From the NCBI GenBank assembly GCA_964641125.1, contig CAZXMO010000014.1, positions 1 through 54,056 of the forward strand: a stretch of DNA of 54,056 nucleotides, written 5' to 3'. The notes under the pieces are model-generated. The model worked only from the letters and a program-made list of their open reading frames with translations. It did not search any database and was not told the DNA's origin. This stretch comes from JBKHAJ01 sp964641125. GTDB taxonomy: Bacteria > Spirochaetota > Spirochaetia > SPDA01 > CAZSGZ01. Of this stretch, positions 50,201-54,056 are shown piece by piece. Positions within the stretch are counted from its first letter, which is position 1, and every line of letters begins with the position of its first letter. Made by a program: the position numbers and the translations under genes.

Positions 50201-50749
50201 ATGAACCAAATGACCGAACAGAACATGATCAACGCCTTCGGCGGCGAGAGCATGGCCAATATGCGCTACCGGCACTTCGCCCTGCAGGCGGAGAAGGACG
50301 GGTTTCCCAATGTGGCCCGATTATTTACCGCCATAGCATTCGCCGAGTTCATCCACGCCGGCGATCACTACAAGGTGCTCAAACACCTGAACGACGGCTT
50401 CGCGGCCAACTCCATGGGCGCCTTCGGCCCGGGAGACACGGCGAAGAACATCGGCTTAGGGATCGCGGGAGAGACCTTCGAGATCGAGCAGATGTATCCC
50501 ACCTATAAAGAGGTGGCGAAGTTCCAGGGTGAAAAAGACGCCGAGCGGAGCTTCGACTGGTCGTATCAGACCGAAAAGAAGCACAAGGCGCTGTTCGAAA
50601 AAGCAAAGGGTGCCGTGGACGGAGGCAGCGATGTCGAGCTGGATGATGTCCAGGTGTGTGAGGTATGCGGGTATACCTTAGAGGGGGAGGCCCCCGATGT
50701 ATGCCCCGTATGCAAGGCTAAAAAGGAAAAATTCCGGGCGTACCCATAA
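50201..50749 (+). CDS. rbr: Rubrerythrin
   Basis: A 182-residue rubrerythrin. The N-terminal four-helix bundle carries the di-iron Glu/His residues (ESMANMRYRHF, AEFIHAGDHY, GETFEIEQMYP, TEKKHKALF), and the C-terminal rubredoxin-like domain has CEVCGY and CPVCKA. It reduces hydrogen peroxide to water in anaerobes and microaerophiles. Its neighbours form a plausible electron path: reductase, ferredoxin, rubredoxin-like centre. AAGGAG precedes the ATG. Confidence 0.95.
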   Translation: MNQMTEQNMINAFGGESMANMRYRHFALQAEKDGFPNVARLFTAIAFAEFIHAGDHYKVLKHLNDGFAANSMGAFGPGDTAKNIGLGIAGETFEIEQMYPTYKEVAKFQGEKDAERSFDWSYQTEKKHKALFEKAKGAVDGGSDVELDDVQVCEVCGYTLEGEAPDVCPVCKAKKEKFRAYP

Positions 50750-50782
50750 TCACCGCCGCCCGGATTTTTACTCTTCTCTTCT

Positions 50783-50856
50783 GCGGGTACCGGAGCTTCC
50801 CCAAACTATCCGGTGCCCGCGCTTTTTTTACCGCAGCTGCCGGCCATACGGCAGCT
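50783..50856 (+). terminator. Tandem intrinsic terminators after rubrerythrin
   Basis: The first hairpin is CGGGTACCGGA/TCCGGTGCCCG with a G-T pair, followed by seven T (50784-50828). The second is AGCTGCCG/CGGCAGCT (50835-50856) followed by TTAT. Confidence 0.85.
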
Positions 50857-50879
50857 TTATAATCGATTCTATAAAATAC

Positions 50880-50907
50880 TTGCTTTGTGTCAGAGAAATG
50901 TTAGAAT
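50880..50907 (+). promoter_or_regulatory. Promoter of the symporter operon
   Basis: TTGCTT (50880-50885), 16 nt, TAGAAT (50902-50907). A 25-nt leader then carries GGAGGAA before ATG 50940. Confidence 0.6.
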
Positions 50908-50939
50908 AAAGCATACAATACATCTAATAGGAGGAAGTT

Positions 50940-51077
50940 ATGTTCGGATTACCGGCCGGAACGACTCTTGTTCTCGTAGGTTTCCCCGCTTTCTGGATCG
51001 TCTACACGATCGTCTTCTTGATCGTCTCGCGAAACTGGCCCGATGACCAGGAGATCTACGAAGAGGAGGGTAAGTAG
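50940..51077 (+). CDS. 45-aa membrane subunit next to the symporter
   Basis: Short gene with a strong GGAGGAA ribosome site. One membrane helix (about 9-31, LVLVGFPAFWIVYTIVFLIV cut to 20) is followed by the acidic cytoplasmic tail DDQEIYEEEGK. It ends 2 nt before the symporter start. Small hydrophobic partners of this kind accompany several Na+/solute symporters; by position it is probably an accessory subunit. Confidence 0.8.
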   Translation: MFGLPAGTTLVLVGFPAFWIVYTIVFLIVSRNWPDDQEIYEEEGK

Positions 51078-51079
51078 GA

Positions 51080-52660
51080 ATGGACCCTGTAGTACTTATC
51101 TTTCTCGTGCTCTACTATGCTATTGTCGTCGGGATAGGGTTTTTAGCGGTTCGCAGGGGAGGAGCTCAGAATCTCGAGAATTACCTCTTGGGCGGACGTA
51201 AAATCGGTCCCCTGGTTACCGCTATGACCCTGCAGTCCACCTCTATGAGCGGATACATGTTCTTGGGAGGAGGTTCCCTCGGATATACCACCGGATACTG
51301 GTCCATCTGGTACGCGGTCGGCGATATCGGAGGGGGAATCGTTCAGCTGTCGATTATCGGACGGCGGATGAGGAAGCTCTCCAAGATCATGGGGTCTTTG
51401 ACCTCGATCGAGTATCTCGAAAAGCGGTATCCGAATCCCGCGGTTCGGCTGATCGGCGGACTCCTGACCGTCTTCTTTCTCTTCTTCTACGTGCTAGCCC
51501 AGTTCATAGCAGGTGGAAAGGGGATGGCCCTGGTGACGGGTCTTCCCTACTGGGGCGCACTGGCAATCGCCGTGGGTATTATTATGATCTACACCTTTAT
51601 GGGCGGATACTTCGCGGTGGCCTACACCGACTTCTTTCAGAGTATCGTCATGGTTATCGGTATGGTGTGGATCTTTACCGCAGCTCTGTCCTATACCGGT
51701 GGATGGACCGCCGCCAACGAGGCGATCGCGGAGATCGATCCCACCTACCTCAGCATATGGGGTAAGGACCTTGCCTATAAGGGGCAATGGGGGGAGGTCG
51801 CCGGAGCGGTGCTCATCTTCTCGGTCGGGTACATGGGCTGGCCCCATGTCGTTACCCGGCACATGGCCATGAAGAGTCCGAAAACCGCCCGGATGGCGGG
51901 TCTCTACTCAACCGTATGGAACCTGTTCTTCGTGACCGCTCCGTACATTATCGGTATCTTCGCTCTGATAATTCTGCCGGGTCTCGAGGATCCCGAGATG
52001 GCGATTTTTGAGGTTGCGAATACACTGTTACCGGGAGCCGTCGTCGGTATCGTTATGGCGGCCATTATGGCGGCCATTATGTCCACGGCGGACTCGATCC
52101 TGCTGCAGGTCGGGACCATAGCGTCGAGGGACATCTTCGAGAGGTTTTTCAAGAAGGACGCCACCGACAGGCAGATGGTATGGGTCGCCCGAATTCTCGT
52201 GGCGGTTATCGGGGTCGTCGGATTCATCGTCGCCCTGGTGGAGCCCCCCGGAGTTTTCGCGATCGTGGTATTTACCACCTCGGTCCTCGGAAGCGCCTTC
52301 CTGCCGGCCTACGTGGCCGCGGTGTGGTGGCGCAAGGCCAACGTTCCGGGCGCTCTGGCGTCTATCTGCGGCGGGGCCTTGACCGCGTTCTTCTGGAAAG
52401 TGGCCGGGGTCGACGCGGCCACCGAGGTCCATCCGATGCTCGCGGGCCTCGTGGTTTCCATAATCCTCATGATCGTGGTAAGCTTGGCTACACAGAAGAA
52501 GGCCCCGGTCTCGAAGGTCGTCCTCGACGCAATCAACGAGGCCTCCCGGGTCGGACCGATACCGCGGGACATGCTCGCCGCCGCCGATGCGTCCCTCTCT
52601 TTGGAGGCGGGCGGAATCGCCGGCAAGATGAAGCTCGGATCGGAAGAGAAAAAAGAATAA
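51080..52660 (+). CDS. Sodium/solute symporter (SSS family)
   Basis: A 526-residue transporter with about 13 membrane helices. MTLQSTSMSGYMFLGGGSLG lies in helix 1/2 and MAAIMSTADSILLQVG in helix 8, matching the LeuT-fold SSS family; the second motif holds the Na+-site serines. The family carries sugars, organic acids, proline or pantothenate; substrate not clear from sequence. Cotranscribed with the 45-aa gene and followed by a terminator. Confidence 0.92.
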   Translation: MDPVVLIFLVLYYAIVVGIGFLAVRRGGAQNLENYLLGGRKIGPLVTAMTLQSTSMSGYMFLGGGSLGYTTGYWSIWYAVGDIGGGIVQLSIIGRRMRKLSKIMGSLTSIEYLEKRYPNPAVRLIGGLLTVFFLFFYVLAQFIAGGKGMALVTGLPYWGALAIAVGIIMIYTFMGGYFAVAYTDFFQSIVMVIGMVWIFTAALSYTGGWTAANEAIAEIDPTYLSIWGKDLAYKGQWGEVAGAVLIFSVGYMGWPHVVTRHMAMKSPKTARMAGLYSTVWNLFFVTAPYIIGIFALIILPGLEDPEMAIFEVANTLLPGAVVGIVMAAIMAAIMSTADSILLQVGTIASRDIFERFFKKDATDRQMVWVARILVAVIGVVGFIVALVEPPGVFAIVVFTTSVLGSAFLPAYVAAVWWRKANVPGALASICGGALTAFFWKVAGVDAATEVHPMLAGLVVSIILMIVVSLATQKKAPVSKVVLDAINEASRVGPIPRDMLAAADASLSLEAGGIAGKMKLGSEEKKE

Positions 52661-52665
52661 ACACC

Positions 52666-52690
52666 ATGCCCCCTTCGGGGGGCATTTTTT
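52666..52690 (+). terminator. Terminator of the symporter gene
   Basis: ATGCCCCC/GGGGGCAT hairpin followed by TTTTTT, 5 nt after the stop codon. Confidence 0.9.
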
Positions 52691-52706
52691 CACGGGTCGA
52701 ATATCT

Positions 52707-53204
52707 ATGGAAGAAAAGTTGACGGTTATAAGACCCACTGTTTCATCGGGGCGGGCGGAAGCGATATTGTCGGCGGTGGCGGGCTCCTTCGTTCCCCGTT
52801 TCAAGAAGCTCATCTATTATCCCTACCTGTGGGTGCACTTCCGCTATTCCTTCGAAAAGCTCTACGGTAATAAAGAGTTCAACGCTTTTATTTTAGTCGA
52901 TTTAATCAGGAACCAGGCGTCCACTGCCGACCGGTTCGAGCCGGTAGAGGTGGAGCCGGACGGAGAGACCGTCCTGTCTCCCGATGTCGACGAGGAAGCC
53001 GCCTTTAAAACCGCCCGGACCTATCTTCTCCATTCGACCATGCACCACATGAAGGTGCTCTGTGAGCCGAAAGCAACCGTGGTTCAGCGAACAGTACTGC
53101 ACAAACCCTTCCATCTCGTCGAGTGCGATCACCGGTCGAAAGAGTCATTCCATGTCGTGGTCGACGCCTTGACCGGAAAGTACGAAATCCTTCCCGAGCG
53201 GTAG
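52707..53204 (+). CDS. Hypothetical soluble protein
   Basis: A 165-residue protein with no recognised domain. It has a basic N-terminal half with aromatic residues (FKKLIYYPYLWVHFRYSFEK cut to 20), an acidic centre (DVDEEAAF), and a His/Cys-containing C-terminal part (TMHHMKVLCEP, HLVECDHR). No signal peptide. 22 nt upstream of the TPR gene on the same strand. Confidence 0.6.
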   Translation: MEEKLTVIRPTVSSGRAEAILSAVAGSFVPRFKKLIYYPYLWVHFRYSFEKLYGNKEFNAFILVDLIRNQASTADRFEPVEVEPDGETVLSPDVDEEAAFKTARTYLLHSTMHHMKVLCEPKATVVQRTVLHKPFHLVECDHRSKESFHVVVDALTGKYEILPER

Positions 53205-53226
53205 CCGGGAAGAGGAGGAGATATTC

Positions 53227-54006
53227 ATGCCTTTGTATCTGCTTTTCATCCCCGGAGGGTTGTTCCTCCTCGTCGTATTCATCCGAGTGGGTCTTCCGTA
53301 CCTGCGTACTCCCGCCTGGAGACGTCCTCTCAAATCGGCGGCGTATCACAGGTACCGGGATGAATGGGAGAAATCGGACGAGATTCTGGAAAAGACTCTC
53401 GACCGTTTCCCCGACCGCTCCGAGGTATACCTCGAGTACTACCTGAATCATTCGGACAGCGCCGATCTCAAGCGACGATTCGAGATACTCAAGCAGGGAT
53501 GGGAACGGACCGGAGCCGTTCAGCTCGGCTTTTTCGTAGGCTCCTCCTATCTGGAAAATGGAGAGTACGACAAGGCCAAGGAGATTCTCGATACTCCTCA
53601 GTGCAGAGAGTACATGAAGGACCGGCGCATCCCCATGATCCCCCAGCTCTACCTCGAAATGGGCGATTTCGAGCGGGCCGAGGAGGAGTTTCTCGATTTC
53701 TACGGCATAGGGATCGATACGGAGCTCGAAGACCTGGAGGCGGAGGAGCTCCTCCTTCTTGCCCTGATACGGAAAGCCGAGGGAGGGGATTGGATCGAAA
53801 TTATGAGGTGTGCTCCGAAGGAGGGCATCCATATGGCCATGACCTGGAAGGACTATCTTGCCAAGCTGAAAAACCGCTACAAGGACCTGAAGCCCGCGGT
53901 GACCGGTATCGAGGGTGATCCGTCCCGGTTCAACGAACGGCGGAGGGAGTATTTTACCAAGCGCATCCGCCTTATCGAGGACTATCTTTCGTTGAAGGGT
54001 GCTTAG
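53227..54006 (+). CDS. TPR-like membrane-anchored protein
   Basis: A 259-residue protein with one N-terminal membrane helix (about 4-25) and a cytoplasmic or periplasmic region of helical repeats. DEWEKSDEILEKTLDRFPDR, LGFFVGSSYLENGEYDKAKE and IPQLYLEMGDFERAEEEFLD resemble three TPR units. It likely serves as a protein-interaction scaffold. GAGGAGAT lies before the ATG. Confidence 0.75.
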   Translation: MPLYLLFIPGGLFLLVVFIRVGLPYLRTPAWRRPLKSAAYHRYRDEWEKSDEILEKTLDRFPDRSEVYLEYYLNHSDSADLKRRFEILKQGWERTGAVQLGFFVGSSYLENGEYDKAKEILDTPQCREYMKDRRIPMIPQLYLEMGDFERAEEEFLDFYGIGIDTELEDLEAEELLLLALIRKAEGGDWIEIMRCAPKEGIHMAMTWKDYLAKLKNRYKDLKPAVTGIEGDPSRFNERRREYFTKRIRLIEDYLSLKGA

Positions 54007-54056
54007 AGCTTTTCGAGCAGCTCGAATTCCTCGAAGACGACAGGCATCGATTCGTC
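54003..54056 (-). CDS. C-terminal end of a gene running off the window
   Basis: The minus strand is open for 17 codons to a TAA (54003-54005) that overlaps the TPR stop, ending FEELLEKL-like. It could be the end of a convergent gene, but the fragment is too short to identify. Confidence 0.3.
   Translation of the reverse strand, partial: DESMPVVFEEFELLEKL

Noticed and set aside
1..54056. CRISPR arrays, rRNA genes, phage or plasmid modules
   Set aside because: No regularly spaced repeats, rRNA-like segments, or integrase or replication genes were seen on either strand.

Overview
The window reads as 54 kb of a GC-rich bacterial chromosome, mostly housekeeping genes, packed tightly on both strands with many convergent or 4-bp overlaps. 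No single gene fixes the taxon. The mix suggests a free-living spirochaete-like or related Gram-negative bacterium: an outer-membrane beta-barrel, a lipoprotein, a CvfB-type S1 protein, an acyl-ACP thioesterase, a UPF0182 protein, an Opu-type compatible-solute importer, a single-chain E1 pyruvate dehydrogenase and a rubrerythrin/OsmC cluster. This is inference. Four runs of exactly 100 N are scaffold gaps. Two of them are flanked by exact 35-bp and 55-bp direct repeats, so they look like unmerged overlapping contig ends.

Layout. 1-4.3 kb: tRNA-Val, a DUF1456 protein, a DUF3179 protein, a radical SAM enzyme, a DUF2459 protein and a methyltransferase relic. 4.3-5.9 kb: a FolB-like/FolK fusion facing a divergent lumazine-synthase paralogue with its own FMN riboswitch. 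6-13.4 kb: RNA and stress functions (DEAD helicase, CvfB, HPF fused to a cold-shock domain, thioesterase, M15 peptidase, Ada-like protein, RRM protein, SlyD). 13.4-17 kb: riboflavin operon ribD-ribE-ribBA-ribH under a second FMN riboswitch, with ribBA broken by a gap. 17-23.5 kb: a cNMP/STAS regulator, a lipoprotein, a 204-bp IS-derived mini-element, and an operon of ECF sigma factor, anti-sigma factor with a CBM48-like outer domain, two exported proteins and a beta-barrel. 23.5-29.4 kb: dehydrogenase, molybdopterin oxidoreductase, HAD fragment, NadE, DHFR, histidine kinase. 29.4-36.7 kb: UPF0182 and the Opu-type ABC operon. 36.7-42.1 kb: small membrane proteins, a short MscS, YchF-like GTPase, Gfo/Idh oxidoreductase, PilZ protein. 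42.2-47.8 kb: pyruvate dehydrogenase (aceE-aceF-lpdA). 48-50.8 kb: ferredoxin, Rieske/FAD reductase, OsmC, rubrerythrin. 50.9-54 kb: small membrane subunit plus Na+/solute symporter and two proteins of unknown role.

The best candidate for an undescribed system is the sigma/anti-sigma envelope locus at 19.6-23.6 kb. A bipartite element, GCAACCG-N15-GTATATA, occurs three times: as a mirror-image pair between the cNMP/STAS gene and the lipoprotein gene, and once in front of a four-cysteine small protein divergent from the sigma gene. Its shape resembles an ECF promoter, so these genes may form the sigma factor's regulon.

A second pattern is that many genes have a -10 box only 6-12 nt before the start codon with a well-placed -35 box, which points to frequent leaderless or near-leaderless mRNAs and settles several start codons.
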